The notes below the pieces were generated by a model. The model was not told the origin of the DNA. It saw nothing but the letters and a program-made list of their open reading frames with translations, and did no database searches. Below, one piece after another: positions 19,000 to 29,100 of a DNA stretch of 64,000 nucleotides (positions are counted from its first letter, which is position 1; each line of letters begins with the position of its first letter). The DNA is from Pseudomonas sp. B21-028 (GTDB lineage Bacteria > Pseudomonadota > Gammaproteobacteria > Pseudomonadales > Pseudomonadaceae), in the NCBI RefSeq assembly GCF_024749045.1, contig NZ_CP087184.1:4092001-4156000 (forward strand). The letters are read 5' to 3'. The position numbers were made by a program, and so were the translations under genes.

Positions 19000-21078
19000 T
19001 CAGACCACCGCCAAGCGTGGCGACTTGCGGATATTCTGCAGGAAGCGATCAGCCGGCACCGGATGGCCCAGCAGGTAGCCTTGCAGCGAGTCGCAGCCCA
19101 GTTGGGTCAGGAAGTCCTGTTGCACATCGGTCTCCACCCCTTCGGCGACGATCCGCAGGCCAAGGGCCTGGCCGAGGGCGACGATGGCCGAGACGATAGC
19201 GGCGTCGTCGCTGTCGTGCTCCAGGTCGCGCACGAAGCCGCGATCGATCTTCAGTTCGTTGGCCGGCAGTCGCTTGAGGTACATCAGGCTTGAATAACCC
19301 GTACCGAAGTCGTCGATGGACAGGTCCACACCCATGTCCGAAAGCTGCTGCAGCACCGTCATGCTGGCATCCGCGTCGCTCATGGCGGTGGTTTCAGTGA
19401 TTTCCAGGGTCAGGTTGTTGGGCAACAGATGATGAACCTCCAGCGCCTTGGCGACACTTTGCACCAGCCCGATGTGGCAGAACTGCAAGGCCGAGAGGTT
19501 CACGGCGATACGCCAATCGGTATAACCGAGCACATACCATTCGCGCATCTGGCGACAGGCCTCGTTCAGTACCCATTCACCGATGGGAATGATCAGCCCG
19601 GTCTTTTCCGCCAGGTCGATGAAGGTGTCGGGCATCAACAGCCCCTGGGTCGGATGGTGCCAGCGCAGCAGCGCCTCGGCGCCGACCGGACGACCGTTGG
19701 CGGCGTCGAACTTGGGTTGGTAATGCAGGCTGAACTGCCGCTGCTCGACGGCGATGCGCAGGTCTTGCAGCAACTGCAATTGCTTGCGGGCATTGCTGTT
19801 CATCGAGGCATCGAAAAAGCTGTAGCCGTTCTTGCCGGCGCCTTTGGCGTGGTACATCGCCGCGTCGGCGTTCATCAACAACTCTTCGGCGCTCAGACCG
19901 TTGCCCGGGAACAGCGCGATACCGACGCTGGCGGAAATCTGCAGATCATGCTCAGTGACCCGGAACGTGCGGCCGATCAAGCCGACCTGGCGCGCCGCCA
20001 GCCGCAACGCGTCGTCTGGCTCGGCCAGTTGCACCAACAGCACGAATTCATCACCGCCGATCCGCGCCAGGGTGTCCTGGTTGCGCAAGTCTTCGCGCAG
20101 GCGCAGGGCCACGTCCCGCAACAGCAAATCCCCCATGTGATGGCCGAAGGCATCGTTGACCGGTTTGAAGCCGTCCAGGTCGATGAACATCAAGGCGAAG
20201 CAGCCCCCCTGTTCCTGCACCCGGTGCATGGCCTGGTCGATTCGGTCGGCCAGCAGCACCCGGTTGGGCAATCCGGTGAGGGGGTCGTGCAGGGCCAGTT
20301 GAGTCAGCTCCCGGTTCGCCTGGGTCAACGATTGGGCCAGTTCCGCGGTTCGGGCCTCCAGGCGTGCGTCGAGAATCGACGTCAACAGGGCGATGGCCAA
20401 TACCGCCAAAGTCGTGATCAGCACCACGTTGTCCAGGCCTTTGCCGCTCAAGCCGTCGAGGGAACCACAGAAGCTGCCGTCCCTGAACTGTGCCCCGGCC
20501 ATGCCGGTGTAATGCATGCCGACAATGGCGATGCCCATGATCACGGCGGCACCGGCACGGGCCAGTCGTACATGGGGGCTGTTGTGACGCAGGCGGAAGG
20601 CAATCCACAATGCCGCGGCGGAGGCCGCTACCGCGATCACCAGTGAAGCACCGAACAGCGTGGGGTCGTAGTCGATGCCCGGCTGCATCCGCAAAGCCGC
20701 CATGCCGGTGTAATGCATGGCGCTGATGCCGGCGCCCATGATCAACGCGCCGAAAGCCAACTGCCAGGCCGGCAAACGTGGCTGACTGACCAGCCACAGG
20801 GCAAAACCGCTGGAAAGGATGGCGATCAACAACGACAGCGCGGTGATCGATACATCGTAGCCAAGCTCCACTGGCAAGGTGAATGCCAGCATGCCGATGA
20901 AGTGCATCGACCAGATGCCCACCCCCATCGCCAGCGCACCACCGGCCATCCAGAGGTGGGCGGCACGACCACGGGTGGTAACGATACGCCCGGCCAGATC
21001 CAGCGCGGTGTAGGACGCCAGTACCGCTACCAATAGGGAAATCGAAACAAGGGCGGGGGAATAACTGCCGATGAGCAT
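19000..21078 (-). CDS. mucR: MHYT-GGDEF-EAL c-di-GMP enzyme, MucR-like
   Basis: The 692-residue inner-membrane protein has three parts. An N-terminal seven-helix MHYT sensor (about residues 5-235) carries MHFIGM, MHYTGM and MHYTGM. A GGDEF domain (about 265-425, intact IGGDEF) follows, then an EAL domain (about 440-690, intact AEALLRW). MHYT is thought to bind copper or sense gases such as NO or O2. Size and architecture match MucR of P. aeruginosa, which regulates alginate and biofilm dispersal; NbdA is a longer alternative. ATG 21078 places the first helix at the start; the upstream ATG at 21168 adds an implausible leader. Confidence 0.88.
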   Translation of the reverse strand: MLIGSYSPALVSISLLVAVLASYTALDLAGRIVTTRGRAAHLWMAGGALAMGVGIWSMHFIGMLAFTLPVELGYDVSITALSLLIAILSSGFALWLVSQPRLPAWQLAFGALIMGAGISAMHYTGMAALRMQPGIDYDPTLFGASLVIAVAASAAALWIAFRLRHNSPHVRLARAGAAVIMGIAIVGMHYTGMAGAQFRDGSFCGSLDGLSGKGLDNVVLITTLAVLAIALLTSILDARLEARTAELAQSLTQANRELTQLALHDPLTGLPNRVLLADRIDQAMHRVQEQGGCFALMFIDLDGFKPVNDAFGHHMGDLLLRDVALRLREDLRNQDTLARIGGDEFVLLVQLAEPDDALRLAARQVGLIGRTFRVTEHDLQISASVGIALFPGNGLSAEELLMNADAAMYHAKGAGKNGYSFFDASMNSNARKQLQLLQDLRIAVEQRQFSLHYQPKFDAANGRPVGAEALLRWHHPTQGLLMPDTFIDLAEKTGLIIPIGEWVLNEACRQMREWYVLGYTDWRIAVNLSALQFCHIGLVQSVAKALEVHHLLPNNLTLEITETTAMSDADASMTVLQQLSDMGVDLSIDDFGTGYSSLMYLKRLPANELKIDRGFVRDLEHDSDDAAIVSAIVALGQALGLRIVAEGVETDVQQDFLTQLGCDSLQGYLLGHPVPADRFLQNIRKSPRLAVV

Positions 21079-21333
21079 GGGGAGTTTTCTCGTAGCTGAA
21101 ACGCCGAACTGCCTCCATGCCTGATTGAGGTCGGGATTGTACCCAATCGTGTCGCAGGGAAGTATCAAAAAGCCATCAGTCTTGAATATTTGCGACGAAA
21201 GACACCTTGGCCTGTACGGAGATTGCCATTAGGTGTGTCGCCGCTTCGTGAGCCGTCAGCGTCCGCGACAATACTGGATCCGATCCGATCCGGTTCGGCT
21301 AAGCTTGCACACGACTTCAAGGAGAACGCAGCA

Positions 21334-21963
21334 ATGACCCGCGCCACCGCCACTGCATTATTGGTGATAGACGTACAAAACGACTTCATCCCGGGTGGGC
21401 CACTGGCCGTGCCGGGAGGCGACGAGATCGTGCCGCTGATCAACCGGTTGGGCCGCTCATTCAACCAGGTCATCCTCGCCCAGGACTGGCACCCGGTCGG
21501 GCACGCTTCGTTTGCGTCCAGCCACCCTGGCAAGCAACCCTTCGACACCACCCCGTTACCCTACGGCGAACAAACGCTTTGGCCCGACCACTGCATCCAG
21601 GGCTCCAAGGGCGCGGCGCTGCACCCGGCACTGGACCTGCCCCACGCCCAATTGATCATCCGCAAGGGCTGCAACCCGGACATCGACAGCTACTCGGCGT
21701 TCATGGAGGCCGACCGCCAGACGCCCACCGGCCTGGCGGGTTATCTCAAGGAGCGCGGCATCGGCACGGTCTACGTGGTGGGGCTGGCCCTGGATTTCTG
21801 CGTGATGTTCACCGCTCTGGATGCCCGGATCGCGGGGTTTAACGCCGTCGTGATACTCGACGCCTGTCGGGGCATCGATCTCGACGGTTCGATGGAAATG
21901 GCGATCCGGCGGATGCGGGCAGCAGGCGTGGAGTTGATTCAATCCACCGCCATGACGGCCTGA
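21334..21963 (+). CDS. pncA: Nicotinamidase
   Basis: The 209-residue isochorismatase-fold amidase has the catalytic aspartate in [12 protein letters not shown] (about residues 10-21), the lysine in [16 protein letters not shown], and the nucleophilic cysteine in [13 protein letters not shown]. It converts nicotinamide to nicotinate for NAD salvage. AAGGAG at 21319-21324 marks the ATG at 21334; an earlier in-frame start at 21190 is not supported. The DUF1345 remnant begins 4 nt downstream, so the two were probably co-transcribed. Confidence 0.94.
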   Translation: MTRATATALLVIDVQNDFIPGGPLAVPGGDEIVPLINRLGRSFNQVILAQDWHPVGHASFASSHPGKQPFDTTPLPYGEQTLWPDHCIQGSKGAALHPALDLPHAQLIIRKGCNPDIDSYSAFMEADRQTPTGLAGYLKERGIGTVYVVGLALDFCVMFTALDARIAGFNAVVILDACRGIDLDGSMEMAIRRMRAAGVELIQSTAMTA

Positions 21964-21967
21964 CCCC

Positions 21968-22596
21968 ATGTCCTTCCTCGCCCGAACCCATCCACGTCTT
22001 TCCGGCGCGACGGCGCTTGGCCTGATGGCGGGACTCCTGGTTCCCGCGGACTCTGTCATCGGCAAAATTCTGATCGGCTGGAATGTCGGGGTCTGGACGT
22101 ACCTGGCGCTGATGTTCTGGCTGACCGTGCGAGCCAAGGCCCCCGACGTCAAGCGCATCGCCGAGATCGAAGACGAAAATGCCGGGTTGGTGCTGTTGAT
22201 GGTCTGCATCGCCGCGCTGGCCAGCCTGGCGACCATCACCTTTGAACTGGCCGGCAGTCGCGACCTGCAAACCGCAGGCAAGCTGCTGCACTACGGTTTC
22301 ACCGCGCTCACGGTCATCGGTTCATGGCTGTTGATCGGGGTGATCTTCAGCGTTCATTACGCACGGTTGTATTACACCTGGGACGGCAAGGAACCGGCCC
22401 TGCGGTTTGCCGAAGGGCTGACCACGCCCAATTATTGGGCTCGTTCACCATCGGCGTGGCGGTCCAGACGTCGGACGTCGGCGTTGCGACGCGGCAGTTG
22501 CGCAAGATCGTGCTGGCGCAATCGTTGATCGGGTTTGTGTTCAACACGGCGATTCTCGGGTTCTCGATCAATATTGCGGCGGGGTTGTTTGGGTGA
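21968..22596 (+). pseudogene. Frameshifted DUF1345 membrane protein
   Basis: The first frame (21968 to about 22440) encodes a multi-helix membrane protein of the DUF1345 family, with a DENAG stretch and [18 protein letters not shown], ending in TTPNYW. The family continuation ([15 protein letters not shown], then a last helix and [14 protein letters not shown]) is present but in another frame, from about 22438 to the stop at 22596. Between Trp and Ser, where homologues have about five more residues (DFLYF-like), only two bases remain. That fits loss of about 13 nt. In its own frame the ORF runs on to 22528 as an Arg/Ser-rich tail. Probably inactive, unless it is an assembly error. Confidence 0.8.
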
Positions 22597-22608
22597 TGAG
22601 GGGTGGGG

Positions 22609-22666
22609 GGGCCGCTTTGCGGCCCGGCGGGGCGGTGCGACGTTTCGCTAAATCCCCTCGCCACAG
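22609..22666. repeat. Single arm of the long inverted-repeat element
   Basis: Only the right half is present: a GGCCGCTTTGCGGCC hairpin, then GGCGGGGCGGTGCGACG and TAAATCCCCTCGCCACAGG. The GGCGGTGCGACGTTTCG segment is shared with copy 1 at about 3930-3946. It lies between the DUF1345 remnant and rstB. Confidence 0.7.
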
Positions 22667-22677
22667 GAAACTGTAGG

Positions 22678-23982
22678 TTATGGCTGGGGCGTTGGCAGCC
22701 ATAGCCTGAAGCGGGCGCCGCCCAGCGGTGAGACTTCGGCCGTCAAGGTGCCGCCCTGGGCCTCCAGGGCGCGGCGGCTGATGGCCAGGCCCAGGCCGAA
22801 GCCGCCCGTGGCGCGGTCACGACTGCGGTCCAGGCGATAGAAGGGCTCGAACACCCGCTCGCGCTCACCGTCGGGAATGCCGATGCCGTCGTCGTCGACC
22901 CAGATCTCACAGCCCTCGTCGCCCACCCGCACGCCGACCTGGATCCGCTTCTCGCAATACCGCATGGCATTGCGCAACAGGTTCTGCAGTGCCCTGGCTG
23001 TCAGCCGCGGGTCCAGTACAAAACGCTCCAGCGCTCCGTGCAAGAGCACGTCAATCACCACGTCCGGCGCCGCCAGATCCTCATCGACACTACCCAGGAT
23101 GCTGTCGATGAATTCGTCCAGCGGCACTTCGACACGCTCCGGCAAACGCTCGGGATTCTGCAACCGGCTGTAGGAGAGCAATTCCAGCACCAGCTCGTCC
23201 AGTTCGCGAATGTGCGCCACCAACCCTTGCAGCCGCTCGCGGCTGGCCGGCGGCAAGTCATCGGACAGCGCCAGGGCCAGGCCGAAGTCGAGCCGGGTCA
23301 AAGGGGTACGCAGTTCGTGGGAGACCGCGTTGAGCAGGTCCCGTTGCTGGTTGAGCAGGTTCTCGATGTCGCTGGCCATGGTGTCGAATACATGGGCCAG
23401 GCTACCGATGTTCGAGCTGGAGGCGATGTGCGTGCGCTCGCTCAAATGGCCCTTGCCGAAGCGCTCGGCGGTGCCCCTGAGGCGTTCCAGGTCGCGCCAG
23501 TGCGGCCGCAGCCACAACAACAGGCACGCCAGCATCGTCGCGCCGATCAATACGTTGATACTCCAGTACAACCAATTGACGTCGGCCGGATCCGGAGGAA
23601 CGACCATCTTGACCGCCGTGCGCCCGTCCAGCGGCGCCACGGCCAAAGTTCGCCAGGCCCAGTCGCCGAGCCGCACCACGTTTTCACCACGCTTGAGACG
23701 GGCTTGTTCATCGGCACTGAAGTCCGCGTCATCGATGGCGGCCAGCTCGATGCGCAGCGGTTCGAACTCCTTGTCCATCTGCGCCGCCAGCGCCGGCCAT
23801 TGCTCACTCGGCACGGCATGGAACTGCTTGCTCAGCAGTGTTTGCAGGCCACGGGAATAGTCGAGGTTGTAGCTCATGAACCGCTCATGGAACAGACGGA
23901 TCACCAATTCCGGCATCAGGTAGATCGCTGCGCTGTAGGACACGATCGTGACCAGGTAAAGGCGGATCAACAGCTTCCACAT
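22678..23982 (-). CDS. rstB: Sensor histidine kinase, RstB-like
   Basis: The 434-residue inner-membrane kinase has a first membrane helix (about residues 5-25), a periplasmic sensor of about 120 residues, a second helix (about 138-160), HAMP (RPHWRDLERLRGTAERFG region), and a HisKA domain with AVSHELRTPLTRL. The ATPase domain follows with N, G1 (DDGIGIP) and G2 (GGFGLGLAIS) boxes. The WLRPHWRDLERL and FGKGHLSER stretches resemble E. coli RstB. It is 4 nt downstream of the cognate regulator gene, on the same strand. Confidence 0.85.
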   Translation of the reverse strand: MWKLLIRLYLVTIVSYSAAIYLMPELVIRLFHERFMSYNLDYSRGLQTLLSKQFHAVPSEQWPALAAQMDKEFEPLRIELAAIDDADFSADEQARLKRGENVVRLGDWAWRTLAVAPLDGRTAVKMVVPPDPADVNWLYWSINVLIGATMLACLLLWLRPHWRDLERLRGTAERFGKGHLSERTHIASSSNIGSLAHVFDTMASDIENLLNQQRDLLNAVSHELRTPLTRLDFGLALALSDDLPPASRERLQGLVAHIRELDELVLELLSYSRLQNPERLPERVEVPLDEFIDSILGSVDEDLAAPDVVIDVLLHGALERFVLDPRLTARALQNLLRNAMRYCEKRIQVGVRVGDEGCEIWVDDDGIGIPDGERERVFEPFYRLDRSRDRATGGFGLGLAISRRALEAQGGTLTAEVSPLGGARFRLWLPTPQP

Positions 23983-23986
23983 CGAC

Positions 23987-24688
23987 TCAGCACTCCCACT
24001 CGGAGCGGCTGAACAGATACCCCTTGCCCCACACGGTCTTGATCTTGCGTGCTTCGCCGGCGTTGTCGTCGAACTTGCGGCGCAGCTTGGAAATCGCCAC
24101 GTCCACCGAGCGGTCGGTGCCGTTGAATTCGATGCCGCGCAAGCGTTGCAAGATCTGGTCGCGGCTCAGCACTTCGCCGGAATGACGGGCCAGCACCACC
24201 AGCAGGTTGTATTCGCCGCTGGACAGTTCCACCGCTTGCCCGCGCCAGGTCACGGTGCGCTCGGACAAGTCGATGCACAGGTTACCCATGAGGATGCGGT
24301 CGTTGGCGGTCTGTGGCTCGCTGAGGCTGCTGCGCCGCAACAAGGTGCGCACCCGCGCCAGCAACACCCGCGGCTCGCACGGCTTGGTGACGTAGTCGTC
24401 GGCGCCCATCTCCAGGCCCAGCACCTGGTCGTGACTGTCGTCCCGGGCGGTCAGCATCAGGATCGGTAACGTCGCCGAATCGGCCCGCAGCAAACGGCAC
24501 ACCTGCAAGCCGTCCAGCCCCGGCAGCATCAGGTCGAGGATCACCAGGTCCGGCGGATCGACCCGCGCCCGCTCGCGCACATGATCACCCCGGCTGAGCA
24601 CGCTGACTTGATAGCCGTTGCGTTCCAGGTAACTGGCGATCAGTTCGCTGAGGGCGGTGTCGTCTTCCACCAGGAGGATGTTGGGCAT
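23987..24688 (-). CDS. rstA: OmpR-family response regulator, RstA-like
   Basis: The 233-residue protein has a receiver domain (residues 1-118) with the acidic pocket LLVEDD, phospho-Asp in VILDLMLPGLDG and the lysine in VTKPCEPR. A winged-helix DNA-binding domain (about 135-230) follows, with SRDQILQRLRG, RSVDVAISKLRRK and a final WGKGYLF. ATG 24688 fits the universal N-terminus; an upstream in-frame ATG at 24850 would translate through a REP pair. The kinase gene follows, and an RND pump gene pair is divergent, so regulation of the pump by this system is a reasonable inference. Confidence 0.88.
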   Translation of the reverse strand: MPNILLVEDDTALSELIASYLERNGYQVSVLSRGDHVRERARVDPPDLVILDLMLPGLDGLQVCRLLRADSATLPILMLTARDDSHDQVLGLEMGADDYVTKPCEPRVLLARVRTLLRRSSLSEPQTANDRILMGNLCIDLSERTVTWRGQAVELSSGEYNLLVVLARHSGEVLSRDQILQRLRGIEFNGTDRSVDVAISKLRRKFDDNAGEARKIKTVWGKGYLFSRSEWEC

Positions 24689-24718
24689 GGGCGTTTCCAG
24701 AAAGTGCTGTGGCGCCTG

Positions 24719-24802
24719 GCAGGGCCTCATCGCGAGCAGGCTCGCTCCCACAGGAGTCCGCGTGCCCCTTGTGGGAGCGAGCCTGCTCGCGATGAGGCCC
24801 GG
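24719..24802. repeat. REP pair (REPIN)
   Basis: Inverted arms, CATCGCGAGCAGGCTCGCTC and GAGCGAGCCTGCTCGCGATG, are extended by GGGCCT / AGGCCC and separated by only about 30 nt. It lies in the 267-nt divergent region between rstA and the RND membrane-fusion gene, and so probably upstream of both promoters. The stretch 24840-24955 is A+T-richer and likely holds the pump promoter. Confidence 0.85.
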
Positions 24803-24955
24803 CCAGGCGCAGAAAATCTCAAGCTGCCAAGGATATACGTCCTCACCCACCCGCGAGCAAACCCCTTACACAATTTCACATACCCCCTACAAAGCTTTAC
24901 CGCTGTCCCCAACCGCTCTCCGTAGCATGGCGATGTTCATCATTGGGGAAGCACC

Positions 24956-26113
24956 ATGCCAAAGAACTCTTTCGCCACCCTGGGCCTGTTGCTCGGGGTA
25001 CTGTCGTTGAGCGCCTGCGACAAGGCCTCGCCGCCCACGGACGAAGCGCCGCGCCCCACCGTTGCCATCGAAACCGTCGAAGCCCGGCCGCTGTCCATCA
25101 GCAGCGAGTTGAGCGGGCGTATCGCCGCGCCGCGCATCGCCGAAGTCCGCGCACGGGTGCCCGGCGTGGTGTTGCAACGGGTCTACCGCGAAGGCAGCGA
25201 TGTGAAGAAAGGCGATGTGTTGTTTCGCATCGACCCGGCGCCGTTCAAGGCTGACCTGGACAGCGCCGAAGCGGCGCTGCGCAAGGCCGAGGCCAATGCG
25301 TTCCAGGCGCGCTTGCAGGCGCAGCGCTATGCCCGGTTGATCGAGGACAACGCCATCAGCGCCCAGGACTACGACAACGCCCGCGCCGCCGCACGCCAGA
25401 CCGCCGCTGACGTCGCCGCCAACAAGGCAGCCGTCGAACGGGCCCGGTTGAACCTGGGTTATGCCACGGTCACCGCGCCGATTGCCGGACGCATCGGCCG
25501 GGCGCTGGTCACCGAAGGCGCGCTGGTAGGTCAGAACGAAACCACGCCGCTGGCCCTTATCCAGCAGTTGAACCCGATCCACGCCGACCTCACGCAATCG
25601 ACCCGCGAACTCAACGAGTTGCGCCGGGCCTTGCGCTCCGGCCAGTTGCAGCAGGTCGGCCAGGACCAGGCCAAGGCCACGTTGATCCAGGACGACGGCA
25701 GCCTCTATCCGCTACCGGGTAAATTGCTCTTCACCGACATCAGCGTCGACCCTGGCACCGGCCAGATCACCCTGCGCAGCGAGTTTCCCAACCCCGACCT
25801 CGACCTGCTGCCCGGCAGCTTCGTGCGCGTGCGCCTGGAGCAGGCCGTCGACCGCCAGGGCATCAGCGTGCCGCAACGGGCCATCCAGCGTGACAGCGCA
25901 GGCACAGCCCAGGTGCTGCTGGTCGACGCCGAGCTGCAAGTCAGCCTGCAACCGGTGGAACTGGGCGGCGTGCAGGACAACCGCTGGATCGTCACCCACG
26001 GCCTGAAGCCGGGCGACCGCATCGTCGTCGAAGGCCTGCAACATGCCCGCCCCGGTGAAAAAGTCCGGATCGACAACTCCCCTCTTCCAGTTGCCCAGGC
26101 ACCTGGTCAGTAA
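24956..26113 (+). CDS. RND efflux periplasmic adaptor (membrane fusion) lipoprotein
   Basis: The 385-residue AcrA/MexA-type adaptor has a lipoprotein signal with Cys21 in LSLSAC followed by Asp22, which favours retention in the inner membrane. It has a lipoyl/hairpin region (about residues 45-195, with RARVPGVVLQRVYREGSDV), a beta-barrel (YATVTAPIAGRIGRALVTEG) and a membrane-proximal domain. It links the inner-membrane pump to an outer-membrane channel. No channel gene follows the pump, so a shared OprM-type protein is probably used. Fifteen nt separate it from the pump gene. Confidence 0.93.
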   Translation: MPKNSFATLGLLLGVLSLSACDKASPPTDEAPRPTVAIETVEARPLSISSELSGRIAAPRIAEVRARVPGVVLQRVYREGSDVKKGDVLFRIDPAPFKADLDSAEAALRKAEANAFQARLQAQRYARLIEDNAISAQDYDNARAAARQTAADVAANKAAVERARLNLGYATVTAPIAGRIGRALVTEGALVGQNETTPLALIQQLNPIHADLTQSTRELNELRRALRSGQLQQVGQDQAKATLIQDDGSLYPLPGKLLFTDISVDPGTGQITLRSEFPNPDLDLLPGSFVRVRLEQAVDRQGISVPQRAIQRDSAGTAQVLLVDAELQVSLQPVELGGVQDNRWIVTHGLKPGDRIVVEGLQHARPGEKVRIDNSPLPVAQAPGQ

Positions 26114-26127
26114 GCAGGACGTTTCCC

Positions 26128-29100
26128 ATGCCGCAGTTCTTTATCGACCGTCCGGTGTTCGCCTGGGTGGTCGCGTTGTTCATCCTGCTGGCCGGTGTGC
26201 TGGCGATCCCGCACTTGCCGGTGGCGCAGTACCCGGACGTCGCGCCGCCACAGATCGAAATCTACGCGGTATACCCCGGCGCCTCGGCGCAAACCGTGGA
26301 CCAGAGCGTCGTCAGCCTGATCGAGGAGGAACTCAACGGTGCCGACAACCTGTTGTACTTCGGTTCCCAGAGCAGCCTGGGCAGCGCCACCATCACCGCG
26401 ACGTTCAAGCCTGGCACCAACCCGGAACTGGCTCAGGTCGACGTGCAGAACCGCCTCAAGGCGGTGGAGTCGCGCCTGCCCCAGGCGGTCACCCAGCAAG
26501 GCTTGCAGGTGGACAAGGTCTCGGCCGGTTTCCTGCTGCTGATCACCCTCACGTCCAATGACGGCAAGCTCGACGACGTCGCTCTCAGCGACTACCTGGC
26601 GCGCAACGTGATGAACGAGATCAAGCGCCTGGACGGCGTCGGCAAGGCGCAGTTGTACGGGGCGGAACGGGCGATGCGGATCTGGATCGACCCGCAGAAA
26701 CTGCTCGGCTTCAATCTGACTCCGGCCGACGTCAACGCCGCCGTCCTGGCGCAGAACGCCCAGGTTTCAGCGGGTAGCATTGGCGACTTGCCGAGCCGCG
26801 GCACCCAGGAAATCACCGCGACCATCCTGGTCAAGGGCCAGTTGTCGACGCCGGAAGAATTCGCCGACATCGTGCTCAAGGCCAATCCCGACGGCTCCAC
26901 CGTGCGCATCGGCGATGTGGCGCGGGTGGAAGTCGGCAGCCAGGAGTATCAGTTCTCCACGCGCCTCAACGGCAAGCCCTCCACGGCCGTCGGCGTGCAA
27001 CTGTCGCCAGGGGCCAATGCCCTGAGCACAGCGACCCTGGTGCGGGCGAAAATGGACGAACTGGCGCGCTACTTCCCGGCCGGCGTGGAATACAAAATCC
27101 CCTACGACACCTCGCCATTCGTCAAAGTCTCCATCACCAAGGTGATCTACACCCTGGGCGAGGCCATGCTGCTGGTGTTCGCCGTGATGTTCCTGTTCCT
27201 GCAGAACATCCGCTACACCCTGATCCCGACGCTGGTGGTGCCGGTGGCGCTGATGGGCACGTTCGCCATCATGCTGGCCCTGGGCTTCTCCATCAACGTG
27301 CTGACCATGTTCGGCATGGTGCTCGCCATCGGTATCCTGGTGGACGACGCCATCGTCGTGGTGGAAAACGTCGAACGGATCATGGCCAGCGAAGGGCTGT
27401 CGCCCAAGGACGCCACGCGCAAGGCGATGCGCCAGATCACCGGGGCTATCATCGGCATCACCCTGGTGTTGGTGGCGGTGTTCATTCCGATGGCGTTCAT
27501 GCAGGGTTCGGTGGGGGTCATCTATCGGCAGTTCTCGCTGTCCATGGCCACATCGATCCTGTTCTCGGCGTTCCTGGCCCTGACATTGACTCCAGCCCTC
27601 TGTGCGACCCTGCTGAAACCGATCGCCCAGGGCGAGCACCACGCCAAGGGTGGATTCTTCGGCTGGTTCAATCGGCGCTTCGACCAGTTGGGCGATCGCT
27701 ATCAGGGCTGGGTGGCCTACGCGCTGAAGCGCACCGGGCGTTATCTGCTGATCTACGGTTTGCTGCTGGTGGGCATGGGCCTGCTGTTCAGTCGCCTGCC
27801 CTCCTCGTTCCTGCCGGTGGAAGACCAGGGCTACACCATCACCGACATCCAACTGCCGCCCGGCGCGAGCAAGAACCGCACGGTGCAGGTGGTCGAGCAG
27901 ATCGAAGCCCATAACGCCGGCGAACCGGGAGTGGGTGACAGTACGGTGATCCTGGGTTTCAGTTTCTCCGGTAGCGGGCAGAACGCGGCGCTGGCGTTCA
28001 CCACCCTCAAGGACTGGTCGGACCGTGGTAGCGACGACTCGGCCAGCGCCATTGCCGAGCGGGCCAACCAGGCCTTCGGCGGGATCAAGGACGCCATGGC
28101 CTTCGCCGTGCTGCCGCCACCGGTGGATGGCCTGGGGACGTCCAGCGGCTTCGAGTTCCGCCTGCAGGATCGCGGCGGCCTCGGCCATGCCACGCTGATG
28201 CAAGCCCGCGACGCATTGCTCGCCGCCGCCGAAAAGAGCCCGCTGCTGATCAACGTGCGCGAGAGCGCCCTGGCCGAAGCGCCGCAAGTGCAACTGGAAG
28301 TCGACCGCAAGCAGGCCAATGCCCTGGGGGTGTCTTTCGCCGATGTCGGCAACGTGCTGGCGACCGCCGTGGGTTCTAGTTACATCAATGATTTCCCCAA
28401 CCAGGGGCGCATGCAGCGGGTGGTGGTCCAGGCCGAAGGCGACCAGCGCAGCCAGGTGGCCGATCTGCTGAAGATCCATGTGCGCAACGATGCCGGGAAA
28501 ATGGTGCCGTTGTCGGCCTTCGTCCAGGCCAAGTGGACCCAGGGCCCGACGCAACTGACCCGCTACAACGGCTACCCGGCCATCAGCATTTCCGGCGAAC
28601 CGGCACCGGGCTACAGCACTGGCCAGGCCATGGCGGAAATTGAACGGCTGGTGGCCCAGGGTCCGGCGGGCCTGGGCCAGGAATGGACCGGGCTGTCGTT
28701 GCAGGAACGCCTGTCCGGCAGCCAGGCGCCGATCTTGCTGGGCCTGTCGCTGCTGGTGGTGTTCCTGTGCCTGGCGGCGCTGTACGAGAGCTGGTCGATT
28801 CCCGCCTCGGTGCTGCTGGTGGTACCGCTGGGGGTACTCGGCGCGGTGCTGGCGGTGTCGTTGCGCGGCATGCCCAACGATGTGTTCTTCAAGGTCGGCC
28901 TGGTGACCATCATCGGCCTGTCGGCCAAGAACGCGATCCTGATCATCGAGTTCGCCAAAAGCCTGTACGACGAAGGCCATGACCTGGTCGACGCCACCCT
29001 CCAGGCCGCACGCCTGCGCCTGCGGCCGATCATCATGACCTCCCTGGCATTCATCCTCGGCGTGGTGCCCCTGGCAATCGCCACCGGGGCCAGTTCGGCG

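Noticed and set aside
24689..24850. Upstream extension of the response regulator
   Set aside because: It translates a REP pair; ATG 24688 gives the universal receiver-domain N-terminus.
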